DNA of 39,346 bases from Halotalea alkalilenta DSM 17697 (GCF_000621205.1 NZ_KK211236.1:1-39346); one strand, 5' to 3'. Counted from the stretch's first letter, positions 28,185 through 37,121 are shown. Numbers and translations: made by a program. The notes: generated from the letters alone by a model not told the origin.

Positions 28185-29297
28185 TTAGCCTGCGCTCACG
28201 ACCCGGGGCACCCGCGGCAGTATGCCGGTGAGCAAGGTATAGCTGATCGTGTCGCAGTACCTGGCCACCTCGTCGACGCTGAGCTGCGAGCCATCCTCGG
28301 CCCGCCCCCAGAGCGTCACCTTGGCGCCGATGCCGGCAGTGGGGAGATCGGTGAGATCGACGGTGAGCATGTCCATCGACACCTTGCCGGCGATCGCGCT
28401 GCGCCGGCCATCGACCAGCACCGGGGTACCGTCCACGGCGTGGCGGTCATAGCCATCGCCGTAGCCGCAGGCGACCACACCGATGCGCGTCGGCCGCGAG
28501 GCGATGAAGCGCCCACCATAGCCGACCGGCTCGCCGGGCGCGACGCTGCGCACTGCGATCACTTCGCTCTCGAGCGTCATCACCGGGCGCAGCCGAGCGC
28601 TGAACGCATTGGCGCGCTCGAGCGGATCGGCACCATAGAGCATCAGCCCGGGTCGATGCCATTGCCCGCGCGCCCGAGCCAGGGCGAGCGTCGCCGGGGA
28701 GTTGGCGAGACAGCACGGCACCTCGTAGCCTTCGGCCTCGAGCCGGTGCCGCAGCGCCTCGATCTCGGCGAGCTGGCGATTGGCGTAGGCCATGTCAGCT
28801 CCGTCCGCAGTGGCGAAATGGGTGACCAGGTGGACCCCACATACCTTGGGACTGAGCGCGAGGCGTCGCCAGTGGCGCACGAAATCCTCGGTGCCGAACC
28901 CTAGTCGGTGCATCCCTGAGTCGAACTTCAGCCAAACGTTGACCGGTGCGGGCAGCCGGCTGCGCTCCACCGCTTCGATCTGCCAGTCGCTGTGCAGCGT
29001 GGTCCAGAAGCCCTCCCGGGCGATGATCTCGAGCTCCGACTCCTCGAAGAATCCCTCGAGCAGCACGATCGGCTTGTCGATGCCTCCTTCGCGCAGCTCG
29101 AGCGCCTCCTCGATGCAGGCCACTGCGAAGGCCGGGGCCATGGGCTCGAGCGCGCGCGCGCAGGCGAGCGCGCCGTGGCCATAGGCGTTGGCCTTGAGCA
29201 CGGCCAGCGCGCGGCTTTCAGGTGCGCATTCGCAGGCGAGTCGGTAGTTGTGTCGGAGGGCATCGAGATCGAGCTTCGCGCGCAGCGGGCGGGCCAT
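28185..29297 (-). CDS. alr: Alanine racemase
   Basis: This 370-aa fold-type III PLP enzyme supplies D-alanine for peptidoglycan. The PLP-lysine motif AVLKANAYGHG is near residues 32-42. The second catalytic base Tyr lies in the C-terminal VTLWG region, and GMHRLGF, GLMLYG and EPVGYGGRF are family blocks. ATG 29297 has AGGA 6 bases upstream. The gene follows the tolC terminator, so it is transcribed separately from tolC. Whether it is the biosynthetic (Alr) or catabolic (DadX) enzyme cannot be told. No dadA is adjacent, which favours biosynthetic. Confidence 0.95.
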   Translation of the reverse strand: MARPLRAKLDLDALRHNYRLACECAPESRALAVLKANAYGHGALACARALEPMAPAFAVACIEEALELREGGIDKPIVLLEGFFEESELEIIAREGFWTTLHSDWQIEAVERSRLPAPVNVWLKFDSGMHRLGFGTEDFVRHWRRLALSPKVCGVHLVTHFATADGADMAYANRQLAEIEALRHRLEAEGYEVPCCLANSPATLALARARGQWHRPGLMLYGADPLERANAFSARLRPVMTLESEVIAVRSVAPGEPVGYGGRFIASRPTRIGVVACGYGDGYDRHAVDGTPVLVDGRRSAIAGKVSMDMLTVDLTDLPTAGIGAKVTLWGRAEDGSQLSVDEVARYCDTISYTLLTGILPRVPRVVSAG

Positions 29298-29424
29298 GGG
29301 GTTTCCTGAATGACTGAGGGGTGGCGAGAGTCGTATGCCGCTCGAGCAGGCGGACGTGAATCATCGCGGCTTCGAAACATTATTATTTTTCAACGCTCGA
29401 GCGATTGCACGGTGATTCCAAACG

Positions 29425-29459
29425 AAAGACCCGATCCATTGCGAATGGATCGGGTCTTT
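29425..29459. terminator. Bidirectional-looking intrinsic terminator after tolC
   Basis: A 16-base perfect stem (AAAGACCCGATCCATT with AATGGATCGGGTCTTT, three-base loop) lies in the gap between tolC and alr. It is flanked by T-rich ends on both strands. It should end tolC transcription on the minus strand. The rest of 29298-29498 shows nothing else clear. Confidence 0.85.
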
Positions 29460-29498
29460 TGCCGCCGCTACGCAGTAAAAACCTCTGCGCGGCAAACG

Positions 29499-30920
29499 CT
29501 ACTGCTGCATACCCATCTGGCTCAGGTCGATCTGCGCATCACCGATCGGCTGCTCGCCCTGGGCGTCGATGCGGATGGGATTGTCATCCACCACCAGCCA
29601 GCGATTGAGCACATCGAGGGTATCGACATCGAGCACCCCGGCCTGCTGGCGCAGACTGAGCATGTTGAGCACGTAGTCATAGCGCGCGCTGGCGTAGTCG
29701 GAAAGCGCGGTGTAGTAGTTCTGCTGGGCGGTGAGCACGTCGAGGATGGTACGCGTTCCCGCATCGTAGCCATCCTGGGTCGCCTGCAGCGCAGCACGGT
29801 TGGAAACGATCGCACGCTGGCGCGCCTCGACCGTGAGCACGTCGTTGTTGGCCTGGGCGAAGAAAGAGCTGACCTGCTGTACCGCGGTGCGCAGTTGCTC
29901 CTCGGCGGTGAACTGCGCCTGCTCGAGAGAGTAGGTGTTCTGGCGTACCTGGGCGCTGGTCGAGCCCCCGGTGTAGATCGGCAACGTGGCCTGCAGACCG
30001 ATGCTGTTCGACTCGTCGTAGCCGATGTAGTTGCTGCGGTTACTGTCGCCGTACTGGTAGTTGGCGACCGCCGAGAGCGTCGGCAAGTGCCCGGCACGAG
30101 CGACTTTCACGTTCTCTCGGGCCAGATCGATGCCGGCACGGGCAGCGCGCAGGGCAAGGTTCTGGGTGCTCGCCATCTCGACCCAGGCCTGACGGCTGGT
30201 CGGCTCCGGCGGTTGGATCGGCAGCTCGTCGGACAAGCGATCGATGCTCGGATACTGCTTGCCGGTGAGCTGCTCGAGGGCTTCGAAGTTGACTCGCAGG
30301 ATGCTCTCCTGGGAGATCCGCTGTGCGCGGGCGGAGTCGTAGGAGGCTTCGGCCTCGCGCACGTCGGTGGAGGCGATCACCCCGACATCGAACTGCTCGC
30401 GGGTCTGGTCGAGCTGACGCTGGTAGGCGGCTTCGGCGGCGCGATAGGTATCGAGCAGCTCCTTGGCGCGCAGAACCTCGAAATAGGCGCTGGCGACGTT
30501 GTAGAGCATCACCTGCCGGTTGTTGGAGAAGTTGAGTGACTCCTGGGCGCTCTGCCGCTTGGCCGCCTGGAGGGTATACCAGTTGGTCGCATCGAACAGC
30601 GACTGGGTCGCCTGCAGTTCGATCGCCGAGGAGTTATAGGTGCTGTCACCACCGGAAGCCAAGCCACTGGAGGCGCGCGAGCTCTCACTGTTGGAGACAT
30701 GGTAGCGAGTGATGTTGCCGTTGGCGGTCACCTGCGGCAGCAGGCTGCCACGAGCGATCGCCTCGCCTTCCTGGGTCGCGTTGACCCCGGCCCGGTCGGC
30801 CGCGAGGCTGGCATTGTTGAGCAGCGCATCCTGGGCGATCGTGAGCAGATCCGCCGCCTGCGCTACCTGTGAAGCCATGGAGATCCCCAGAACCAACGGC
30901 AGCACTCTTAACGTCGACAT
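29499..30920 (-). CDS. tolC: TolC-family outer-membrane channel protein
   Basis: This 473-aa outer-membrane factor has a signal peptide (LPLVLGISMASQVAQA, cut before ADLL). Two internally repeated helical hairpin halves follow, each with the QSLFDATNWY / TLPIYTGGSTSA-type beta-strand segment and long amphipathic coiled helices. The C-terminal motif TRTILDVLTAQQNYY is diagnostic for TolC. It forms the trimeric exit duct for tripartite efflux pumps and type I secretion. ATG 30920 is chosen because AGGA lies 8 bases upstream. ATG 30929 is too close to that site. The 105-base gap between rpoS and the longest open frame holds the rpoS hairpin, so tolC has its own promoter, not identified. Downstream is a strong terminator. 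Confidence 0.93.
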   Translation of the reverse strand: MSTLRVLPLVLGISMASQVAQAADLLTIAQDALLNNASLAADRAGVNATQEGEAIARGSLLPQVTANGNITRYHVSNSESSRASSGLASGGDSTYNSSAIELQATQSLFDATNWYTLQAAKRQSAQESLNFSNNRQVMLYNVASAYFEVLRAKELLDTYRAAEAAYQRQLDQTREQFDVGVIASTDVREAEASYDSARAQRISQESILRVNFEALEQLTGKQYPSIDRLSDELPIQPPEPTSRQAWVEMASTQNLALRAARAGIDLARENVKVARAGHLPTLSAVANYQYGDSNRSNYIGYDESNSIGLQATLPIYTGGSTSAQVRQNTYSLEQAQFTAEEQLRTAVQQVSSFFAQANNDVLTVEARQRAIVSNRAALQATQDGYDAGTRTILDVLTAQQNYYTALSDYASARYDYVLNMLSLRQQAGVLDVDTLDVLNRWLVVDDNPIRIDAQGEQPIGDAQIDLSQMGMQQ

Positions 30921-31099
30921 CGATGCCATCCTATTTGTTGAGCTCTTCGCGTCTCTGTATTCGCCCGCGAATCGAGGGCTCGCCCTCGATAAGAACGCGG
31001 ATAAAGTTGAATTGGCGAGAAGGTTATCACATCGTCTCGCACTTACATACATCCACGCATGTTAGTTATCGAGTCATCGAGAAAACCCACCCTGACAAG

Positions 31100-31135
31100 C
31101 GCATCCCGCCCGACCATTTGGCCGGGCGGGATGCG
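31100..31135 (-). terminator. rpoS terminator hairpin
   Basis: CGCATCCCGCCCG and CGGGCGGGATGCG form a perfect 13-base stem around a ten-base loop, about 25 bases past the rpoS stop on the minus strand. No T-tract follows directly (CTTGTC). It is probably the transcript end or a stabilising 3' hairpin. Confidence 0.7.
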
Positions 31136-31158
31136 AATGCACTGGAAAGGCCGCTCGA

Positions 31159-32193
31159 TCACTCGAAAATGCTATCGAGGGTCAGTCCCTGCTTCTCGAG
31201 CATGCGACGCAGCTTCTTGAGCGCCTCGACCTGGATCTGGCGAACCCGCTCGCGGGTCAACCCGATCTCCTCGCCCACCTCCTCGAGGGTCGCCGCTTCG
31301 TGGCCACGCAGCCCGAAACGCCGCACCACCACCTGCATCTGCTTGTCGGAGAGTTCGGCGAGCCACTCGTCGACGTGCGCCTTGACGTCGAAGTCGACCA
31401 GATTGGACTCGGGCCCGGCTTCGTTCTCGTCGGCGATGGTGTCGATCAAAGGCTTGTCGCTTTCGGCACCGATCGGATAATCGACCGAGGAGACCCGCTC
31501 GTTGAGGCCGAGCATCTTCTTCACCGCTTCGACCGGGCGATCGAGATGGGCGGCTATGTCCTCGGCGGTGGCTTCGTGGTCGAGCTTCTGGGTCAGCTCC
31601 CGCGCAGCGCGCAGATAGACGTTGAGCTCCTTGACCACGTGGATCGGCAGCCTGATGGTGCGGGTCTGGTTCATCAGCGCCCGCTCTATGGTCTGGCGAA
31701 TCCACCACGTCGCGTAGGTGGAGAAGCGAAATCCACGCTCCGGGTCGAACTTCTCCACCGCACGAATCAAGCCGAGGTTGCCCTCTTCGATCAGGTCGAG
31801 CAAGGTCAGCCCGCGATTGAGATAGCGCCGGGAGATCTTGACCACCAGGCGCAGGTTCGACTCGATCATGCGTTGGCGACCGGCAGGATCACCCTTGCGC
31901 GCGAGACGACCGTAGTGGACCTCCTCCTCCGGCGTCAGCAGGGGAGAAAAGCCGATCTCGTTGAGATATATCTGGGTGGCGTCGAGGCTGCCGCTCTGGG
32001 CAGGGCGGTCGTCGCGATTGAGGGCGCGCTCGAAGGCGCCATCGTCCTCTTCGTCCTTTTCCTCGTCATCCTGATCGAGTCCGAGGACGCCGCGTTCATC
32101 GTCGACCTTGCTCTCTTCGAACTTGTCGTCGGTGAAGAACTCCGCGTTGGCGTTCTGCAGCTCACGTTCCTTCGTTCTAGCTACTGCGCACAT
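31159..32193 (-). CDS. rpoS: RNA polymerase sigma factor RpoS
   Basis: This general stress/stationary-phase sigma factor is 344 aa, slightly longer than E. coli's 330. The N-terminal 60 residues are strongly acidic ([13 protein letters not shown]). Region 1.2 starts at TQIYLNEIG. Region 2 follows with [36 protein letters not shown] and [15 protein letters not shown] (core binding and -10 recognition). Region 3 has [16 protein letters not shown], and region 4 ends with [28 protein letters not shown] (-35 helix-turn-helix). ATG 32193 has AAGGGGA 6 bases upstream, which settles it against in-frame codons up to 32274. The context nlpD-rpoS is canonical. Expression is probably controlled at the leader (32194-32353). 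Confidence 0.97.
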   Translation of the reverse strand: MCAVARTKERELQNANAEFFTDDKFEESKVDDERGVLGLDQDDEEKDEEDDGAFERALNRDDRPAQSGSLDATQIYLNEIGFSPLLTPEEEVHYGRLARKGDPAGRQRMIESNLRLVVKISRRYLNRGLTLLDLIEEGNLGLIRAVEKFDPERGFRFSTYATWWIRQTIERALMNQTRTIRLPIHVVKELNVYLRAARELTQKLDHEATAEDIAAHLDRPVEAVKKMLGLNERVSSVDYPIGAESDKPLIDTIADENEAGPESNLVDFDVKAHVDEWLAELSDKQMQVVVRRFGLRGHEAATLEEVGEEIGLTRERVRQIQVEALKKLRRMLEKQGLTLDSIFE

Positions 32194-32353
32194 GTCGATT
32201 CCCCTTCGTCCTTGGGGTGGTCGGTGCGAACGGGTTGCCCGGACGACGACCGAACACCTATGTGACAGCACCATGTCCTCGACTGCCGACGCTTCCGCTC
32301 CTCGGTTCCTTCGGGGCGGAAGACGCGCTGGACATGGCGCCTACCCGTAGACC
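32194..32353 (-). promoter_or_regulatory. nlpD-rpoS gap: structured rpoS leader candidate
   Basis: The 160-base gap holds a nested inverted repeat. The outer arms are CCATGTCC (32271-32278) and GGACATGG (32330-32337), and the inner arms CTTCCGC (32292-32298) and GCGGAAG (32316-32322). Nearer the start, CCCC can pair with the GGGG of the ribosome-binding site (32201-32217, 4-base stem, 9-base loop). In E. coli the rpoS mRNA leader is folded and opened by Hfq-dependent small RNAs. Similar control here is inference. The promoter may lie inside nlpD and was not identified. Confidence 0.5.
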
Positions 32354-33367
32354 TCAGCGATCCGGCAAGAAAACGATCGGATCCTTCGGCTGGCCATCCT
32401 GGCGTATCTCGAAATGCAGCTTGACCTGATCGGCCTCGGTGTCACCCATCGTCGCGATCTGCTGTCCGGTCACCACGACCTCGTCCTCTTTGACGCTGAG
32501 TTCGGCGTTGTGCGCGTAAGCACTGAGGAATTGATCATTGTGCTTGATGATGACCAGATTGCCATAACCGCGGACGCCGCTGCCTGCGTAGACGACTATA
32601 CCGGGACCTGCAGCGTAAACAGGTTGCCCCTTTTGACCCGCGATATCAATGCCCGCGGTGATATCCGTCCTATCGGTGAAACCACCGACCAATCGTCCTT
32701 CGGTGGGCCACCGCCAGTCGATCCGGGTCGCCGGGGAATAGCGCCGATTCGGGTCGGCCTGGGGCGCGTGAGCGGTGGACGGCGCAGTGCTCGACGCTAC
32801 CGGGGCGGGCGCGGGAGTTTGCGCTCCAGCCGCCGCGCCGGTTGCGGCCGTAGCGCCGCTGGATTGGACCACCTGCTGAGCGCCGCTCTGGGCGCCATCG
32901 CTGACCTGGGCGCCACCCTGGGAAGACCCTGCCGGCGAGGAGGAGAGCAGCCAGCTGTCGTCGTCACCCGCCGTGCTGGACGCGGCACCGCCGAGGGGAA
33001 TCGCCTGGGTACCGGTGGCGGAAGGTGCACTCGCCGCGGGGGCACCTGCACCTTCGCGCAGCCTGAGCCGCTGGCCGACGCTGATGATATAGGGCGGCTG
33101 GATGTTGTTGAGCTGGGCGATCTGCTGGTAGTCGACGTTCTCGCGCCAAGCGATGCTGTAGAGCGTATCGCCGCTTCTCACCTGATAGGTGCCATCGTCT
33201 TCCGGTGCATTGAGCGAGGCGTTCTCGACCAGCGGTACGCCGGTATTGCTCTGGCAGCCAGCCAGCAGAGCCACCGCGACCACGCCGAGCCCGGTGAGGC
33301 AGCGACGCTTGCCGCGGGCGAATCGAACCGCGAAAGACCTATCCATGCTTGCGTCCATCCTCGACAT
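32354..33367 (-). CDS. nlpD: Divisome-associated lipoprotein NlpD (LysM + degenerate M23)
   Basis: This 337-aa outer-membrane lipoprotein activates the amidase AmiC at the division septum. A lipobox VALLAGC lies near residues 32-38. A LysM domain follows (YQVRSGDTLYSIAWRENVDYQQIA, quoted in part as VRSGDTLYSIA, about 62-105). Next comes a Ser/Ala/Gly/Pro-rich linker (about 108-205) and a C-terminal LytM domain (215-337). In the LytM domain the usual zinc His is absent (TAGIDIA instead of HxGID) and LHFEI replaces HxH. It is therefore a non-catalytic activator, as in E. coli NlpD. ATG 33367 has GGGGAG 8 bases upstream, favouring it over ATG 33358 or 33346. It overlaps the end of the DUF368 gene by 29 bases. 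Confidence 0.95.
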   Translation of the reverse strand: MSRMDASMDRSFAVRFARGKRRCLTGLGVVAVALLAGCQSNTGVPLVENASLNAPEDDGTYQVRSGDTLYSIAWRENVDYQQIAQLNNIQPPYIISVGQRLRLREGAGAPAASAPSATGTQAIPLGGAASSTAGDDDSWLLSSSPAGSSQGGAQVSDGAQSGAQQVVQSSGATAATGAAAGAQTPAPAPVASSTAPSTAHAPQADPNRRYSPATRIDWRWPTEGRLVGGFTDRTDITAGIDIAGQKGQPVYAAGPGIVVYAGSGVRGYGNLVIIKHNDQFLSAYAHNAELSVKEDEVVVTGQQIATMGDTEADQVKLHFEIRQDGQPKDPIVFLPDR

Positions 33368-34286
33368 TCATCAATCTCCCCTTCGAACCACGTTTGTCGA
33401 TCACCAGCACCAGCGCGAAGCCCGCCGCCATCAGAGCCAGTGCCGTGGGCAGCTGGGCGGAAACGCCGAACAGCTGCGCATAGTCCCACGGCGTCAGGTA
33501 GTCATAGGCGAGCGGCACGCTCTCTCCTCGCGCATCGAGGGTGTAGCTGGTCATCTGCCGCCAGGGCCAGAGGATCGGCAGCGAGCCGAGCAACAAGCCC
33601 ACCGACCCGGCCAGGGTGGGACCATAATGGTGGCGGAACAGCCAGGACAAAAGCCGCGACGAAGTGAAAAGTCCCACCAGGCAGCCGAGCGCGAAGATCG
33701 ACAGCACATCGAGGTCGAAGCTTTTCACTGCCCCCATCACCGTACCGTAGAGCCCCATCAGCAGCAGCAGGAAGGTACCCGAAAGGCCCGGCAGCAGCAT
33801 CGCGCTGATCGCCACCGCGCCGCCGATGAACAGCATCCCCGCGCCACCACCGCTCGGCAGCAGCCCCGGTAGCGACTGTGCGATGAACAAACCGATCACC
33901 AGCGGCAGGCCGTGGATCATCCGCCACTCCCCCATCCTCCTCGCCACGATCACCGCCGAGGCCACCACCAGCCCGAAGAAGAAGGCATCGAGCAGCAGCG
34001 GATGCTCGACCATCAGCCAGGTGACCAGATGCGCCACGCTGACCAGGCTGACGCCGATGCCCAGCAGCAGCGGGAGCAGGAATCTAAGGTTCAAAAATCT
34101 CACCAACCCGCCCAGCCCTTCGCGCCGCCATACCGCAAAGGCGCCGGGGCCGAAGCGCCGGATGGTATCGATCAGCTCTTCGTAGATACCGGTGACGATG
34201 GCGATGGTGCCTCCAGAGACACCCGGCACCGCGTCCGCGGCGCCCATCCCCATGCCTTTCAAGAAAAGTGGATACAGCCGTTTCAC
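33339..34286 (-). CDS. DUF368 membrane protein (polyprenyl-phosphate translocase family, PopT-like)
   Basis: This 315-aa polytopic protein opens VKRLYPLFLKGMGMGAADAVPGVSGGTIAI (key motif GAADAVPGVSGGT near residues 12-24, the DUF368 hallmark). A repeated glycine-rich AMLLPGLSGTFLLLLMG follows in the second half. About eight to ten hydrophobic segments are visible. DUF368 proteins have been reported to recycle undecaprenyl phosphate across the membrane (PopT). That role is family knowledge, not shown here. It begins at GTG 34286, overlapping the pcm stop as GTGA, with GGGAG 7 bases upstream, so it is translationally coupled. The long open frame upstream is a shadow of pcm. Its place between pcm and nlpD is unusual. 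Confidence 0.92.
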   Translation of the reverse strand: MKRLYPLFLKGMGMGAADAVPGVSGGTIAIVTGIYEELIDTIRRFGPGAFAVWRREGLGGLVRFLNLRFLLPLLLGIGVSLVSVAHLVTWLMVEHPLLLDAFFFGLVVASAVIVARRMGEWRMIHGLPLVIGLFIAQSLPGLLPSGGGAGMLFIGGAVAISAMLLPGLSGTFLLLLMGLYGTVMGAVKSFDLDVLSIFALGCLVGLFTSSRLLSWLFRHHYGPTLAGSVGLLLGSLPILWPWRQMTSYTLDARGESVPLAYDYLTPWDYAQLFGVSAQLPTALALMAAGFALVLVIDKRGSKGRLMNVEDGRKHG

Positions 34287-34972
34287 TCGATCACTCCCTC
34301 GATCAGGGGTACGAAACGCACCGGCTCCAGCCGCCGCAGCTGGACGCCGCGAGCGGTCTTGCGCGCGCGTACCAGCCACTGACGGCCGGCGTCCAGGCCA
34401 TCGGCGCCTTGAAGCGGCGCGATCACCGCACCGCCCGGGCGGAGCTGCTCGATCCACGCGGGGTGGATCTCAGTGGCACAGGCGGTGACCAGGATGGCAT
34501 CGAAGGGCGCGGCAGCGGGCCAGCCCAGTCGGCCATCATCGTGGCGCAACCGCACGTTGTCCACGCCTAGCCCCTGAAGACGCGCCGCTGCCCTCGCGCT
34601 CAGCGCCTCGATCCGCTCGATGCTATGGACGCACTCGAACAGCTGCGCCAACACCAGGGTCTGGTAGCCCGAACCGGTGCCGATCTCGAGCACCCGCCGA
34701 GGCGCTTCGCGCAGCGTGAGCTCGCTCATCCTCGCCACCATCCACGGCTGCGACAGGGTCTGGCCATGACCGATCGGCAGCGAGTCGGCGCGATAGGCAC
34801 GATCGGCGAACGCGGGCTCGACGAACAGATGCCGGGGCGCCCTGGAGAGAACCTCGAGCACCCGCGGTTCGGTGATGCCGGCCTCGGCGAGCGCAGCGAC
34901 CATTCGATCGCGAACCCGCTGCGAGGTGATCCCGATGCCGGCGATATCCTCATCGCTGAAGCGCGGCCTCAT
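34283..34972 (-). CDS. pcm: Protein-L-isoaspartate O-methyltransferase
   Basis: This 229-aa enzyme starts repair of isoaspartyl damage by S-adenosylmethionine-dependent methylation. It has GIGITSQRVRDRMV near residues 12-25, RHLFVEPAFADRAY, and the SAM-binding LEIGTGSGYQT. The C-terminal EPVRFVPL is also typical of the family. ATG 34972 (MRPRFSDE), 10 bases after the surE stop, is taken as the start. A TTG at 35008 has a better-spaced GGAGG but would overlap surE and adds a poorly conserved tail. It is coupled downstream to DUF368. The surE-pcm pairing is standard and serves stationary-phase survival. Confidence 0.95.
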   Translation of the reverse strand: MRPRFSDEDIAGIGITSQRVRDRMVAALAEAGITEPRVLEVLSRAPRHLFVEPAFADRAYRADSLPIGHGQTLSQPWMVARMSELTLREAPRRVLEIGTGSGYQTLVLAQLFECVHSIERIEALSARAAARLQGLGVDNVRLRHDDGRLGWPAAAPFDAILVTACATEIHPAWIEQLRPGGAVIAPLQGADGLDAGRQWLVRARKTARGVQLRRLEPVRFVPLIEGVIE

Positions 34973-34982
34973 CCATTTCGAC

Positions 34983-35741
34983 TCAGCGTGCAGCGGTGAA
35001 GGCCTCAAGCCATGCCTCCAGCGCTCCGAGCGTATCGTGGCGGGTGAGATCGACCAGCAAAGGGGTGATCGATACGTATCCCTGCTCGATCGCCGCGAAG
35101 TCGGTTTCCGGCCCGTCGTCCACGTTCTTGCCGGCGGCGGCGATCCAATAGCGCTTCTCGCCGCGCGGATCGATCACCTCGATCGGCATCACAGGCCCCG
35201 CCTCGCGATGCCCGAGGCGAGTGATGCGGATTCCCCGCAGCTCCTCCCAGGGAAGATCCGGCACGTTGACGTTGAGCAAGCTGCGCGGCGGCAACGAGAG
35301 CGTCGCCGCCGCGCCGACCAGGCTCGCGGCGACCCGGCCGGCGGTGGCGAAATGGCGCCGGCCGGCGAGCGAGATGGCGATCGCAGGCATTCCCAGTGAC
35401 CGCCCCTCCATCGCCGCCGCCACGGTGCCCGAGTAGAGCACGTCATCGCCCAGGTTGGCGCCGTGGTTGATGCCGGAGACGACGATCTCGGGGCGTTCGT
35501 CCCAGAGGCCGCTGACCCCCAGGTAGACGCAGTCCGCCGGAGTGCCGTCGACGCTATAGAAACCGCTTTCCAGGGCGCGGATCGCCAGCGGTTTGCTCAG
35601 CGTCAGCGAATTGCTCGCGCCACTCTTGTCGCGATCGGGAGCGATCACTCGCAGCCGAGCGCTGGGCGCCAGCGCGTCGTGGAGCGCGCGTAGACCCGGC
35701 GCGTGGACGCCATCGTCGTTGGAGAGCAGCACTCTTCTCAT
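34983..35741 (-). CDS. surE: 5'/3'-nucleotidase SurE
   Basis: This 252-aa metal-dependent nucleotidase/exopolyphosphatase has the N-terminal [20 protein letters not shown] (metal-binding DD at residues 9-10), the Ser of [11 protein letters not shown] near 42, and [25 protein letters not shown], quoted here as [20 protein letters not shown] 35741 has AGGAG 5 bases upstream. It lies 37 bases downstream of truD and 10 bases before pcm in the same operon. Confidence 0.97.
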   Translation of the reverse strand: MRRVLLSNDDGVHAPGLRALHDALAPSARLRVIAPDRDKSGASNSLTLSKPLAIRALESGFYSVDGTPADCVYLGVSGLWDERPEIVVSGINHGANLGDDVLYSGTVAAAMEGRSLGMPAIAISLAGRRHFATAGRVAASLVGAAATLSLPPRSLLNVNVPDLPWEELRGIRITRLGHREAGPVMPIEVIDPRGEKRYWIAAAGKNVDDGPETDFAAIEQGYVSITPLLVDLTRHDTLGALEAWLEAFTAAR

Positions 35742-35778
35742 CGTTACTCCTATGGCGTATTGAGGATTGGACGCCCGC

Positions 35779-36819
35779 TCAAAGCGTCGGCGCGGAGATC
35801 AGCTCACGCAGCACCGCAGTGGCGTAAGCCCCCCGCACCAGAGAGAAATCGAGCCGCGCCCCGCCATCGATCGGTGTCCAGCCCGGCTCGATCAGCCTCA
35901 CGCGCAGCGCCCGCCGGGCCAGCTCGACGCCAGTCCGCTCGAGCCCCTCGACCAGTATCGCTTCATCGGCCACCTGGGCGCGCTCGAACGCCGCGGCTTC
36001 ACCTTCACTGCCAAGCCGGCCCCGGCCCCACAGCGGCGCGGTCGGGTGGACATCGAATGCACCAAGCCGCGCAGCAAGCGCGGCGGCGTCGTCCTCGGGA
36101 GTGGCGAGAAAGTGGCTACCGCTGCCGTCGAGGTTGAGCACCTCGCCCGGCAGCGCAACGTTCCAGAGCCCGGCGGCGACCCTTGCCGCCAGGGTGCGGT
36201 TGAACAGATAGCTGCGCGCGGAGGAGAGCAGCAGCCCGCCACGGTCGTCGCGCTTGCGCCAGCCTCGCGCTAGCAGCGCCCTGGCGCGGGGCAGGTTGGC
36301 GCCACCGTGGCCGAAGCGCTGGGCGCCGAAATAGTTCGGCGCACCGCTCTGGACCAGCGCTTGCCAGCGTGCCGCGATCGCTTCGCGGTCGCTTTCGGCG
36401 AAGCCGATCTCGAGCACGAAACGGTTGAGCCGATGGCTGCCCCGCTTGAGCTTACGCGGGTGGCGATGAACCTCGAGGACCTTCACGCCCTCGCTCGCCA
36501 GCGCCTCCAACTGCTCAGGGTCGGGCGCCTCGCGCAGCGGTGCCGAGAGCCACTGGCGGGTGACCGCGTGGCGATCCTTCAGCCCGCTGTAGCCGATCGC
36601 CGCTTCGGAAACGCCCAGCACGCGCGAGAGCAGCGACGCCGCCCGCCTGGTATCGACCCCGCGTTTTTCGATCCAAAGCCAGAGATGCTCGCCGTGCCCC
36701 TGCGGCGAAAACCCGAATGATTCGATGACCACGAACGCCTCGGGTGTCGCCCGGAAACTGCCCGGCGGGGGTGCATCGCCCAGCGCGCGGGGCCAGTCCG
36801 GCAGCACGTCGAGGCTCAC
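35779..36819 (-). CDS. truD: tRNA pseudouridine(13) synthase TruD
   Basis: This 346-aa synthase isomerises U13 of tRNA-Glu. The catalytic Asp is in [16 protein letters not shown] (about residue 81), with the family blocks [34 protein letters not shown] and [12 protein letters not shown] 36819 is the start. It overlaps the ftsB stop as GTGA with GGAGG 6 bases upstream. An upstream in-frame codon at 36864 lies within ftsB. In most gammaproteobacteria ispD and ispF lie before it, but here they are absent and ftsB is fused by overlap. Confidence 0.95.
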   Translation of the reverse strand: MSLDVLPDWPRALGDAPPPGSFRATPEAFVVIESFGFSPQGHGEHLWLWIEKRGVDTRRAASLLSRVLGVSEAAIGYSGLKDRHAVTRQWLSAPLREAPDPEQLEALASEGVKVLEVHRHPRKLKRGSHRLNRFVLEIGFAESDREAIAARWQALVQSGAPNYFGAQRFGHGGANLPRARALLARGWRKRDDRGGLLLSSARSYLFNRTLAARVAAGLWNVALPGEVLNLDGSGSHFLATPEDDAAALAARLGAFDVHPTAPLWGRGRLGSEGEAAAFERAQVADEAILVEGLERTGVELARRALRVRLIEPGWTPIDGGARLDFSLVRGAYATAVLRELISAPTL

Positions 36820-37121
36820 TGCCCGCCTCCGCTGCGGGGCGCCGCGGAGACGTCCGGCACCCAAATGAACTGCTCGTCGTTGCGTACCATGCCGAGATCG
36901 TTGCGCGCCCGCTCCTCGATCGCATCGAGCCCGGTCTTGAGATCGACCACCTCAGCGGCCAGCTGGTCGTTGCGCTCGCGCAGCTTCTCGTTGTTCTGCT
37001 CGAGATCGGCGACCCGCGAAGAGATGGTACGCAGCTCGAGCAGCCCGCCCTCGCCCATCCACAGATGGTATTGAAGCAGCGCGATCAGCAGCAGCAGTGC
37101 AAGGGAAAGCCATTTCAGCAT
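36816..37121 (-). CDS. ftsB: Cell division protein FtsB
   Basis: This 101-aa bitopic divisome protein has a short cytoplasmic tail, one transmembrane helix (LSLALLLLIALLQYHLWMG, about residues 5-23), and a leucine/coiled-coil stretch ISSRVADLEQNNEKLRERNDQLAAEV in the periplasm, quoted here in parts as VADLEQNNEKLRERNDQL (about 36-53). The conserved ERARNDLGMV follows. It bridges FtsL and FtsQ. ATG 37121 (MLKWLSL) is preferred from homology and GGACGG 7 bases upstream, with ATG 37136 as the alternative. Eno, which often precedes ftsB, is not present in the window. It overlaps truD by 4 bases. Confidence 0.93.
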   Translation of the reverse strand: MLKWLSLALLLLIALLQYHLWMGEGGLLELRTISSRVADLEQNNEKLRERNDQLAAEVVDLKTGLDAIEERARNDLGMVRNDEQFIWVPDVSAAPRSGGGQ

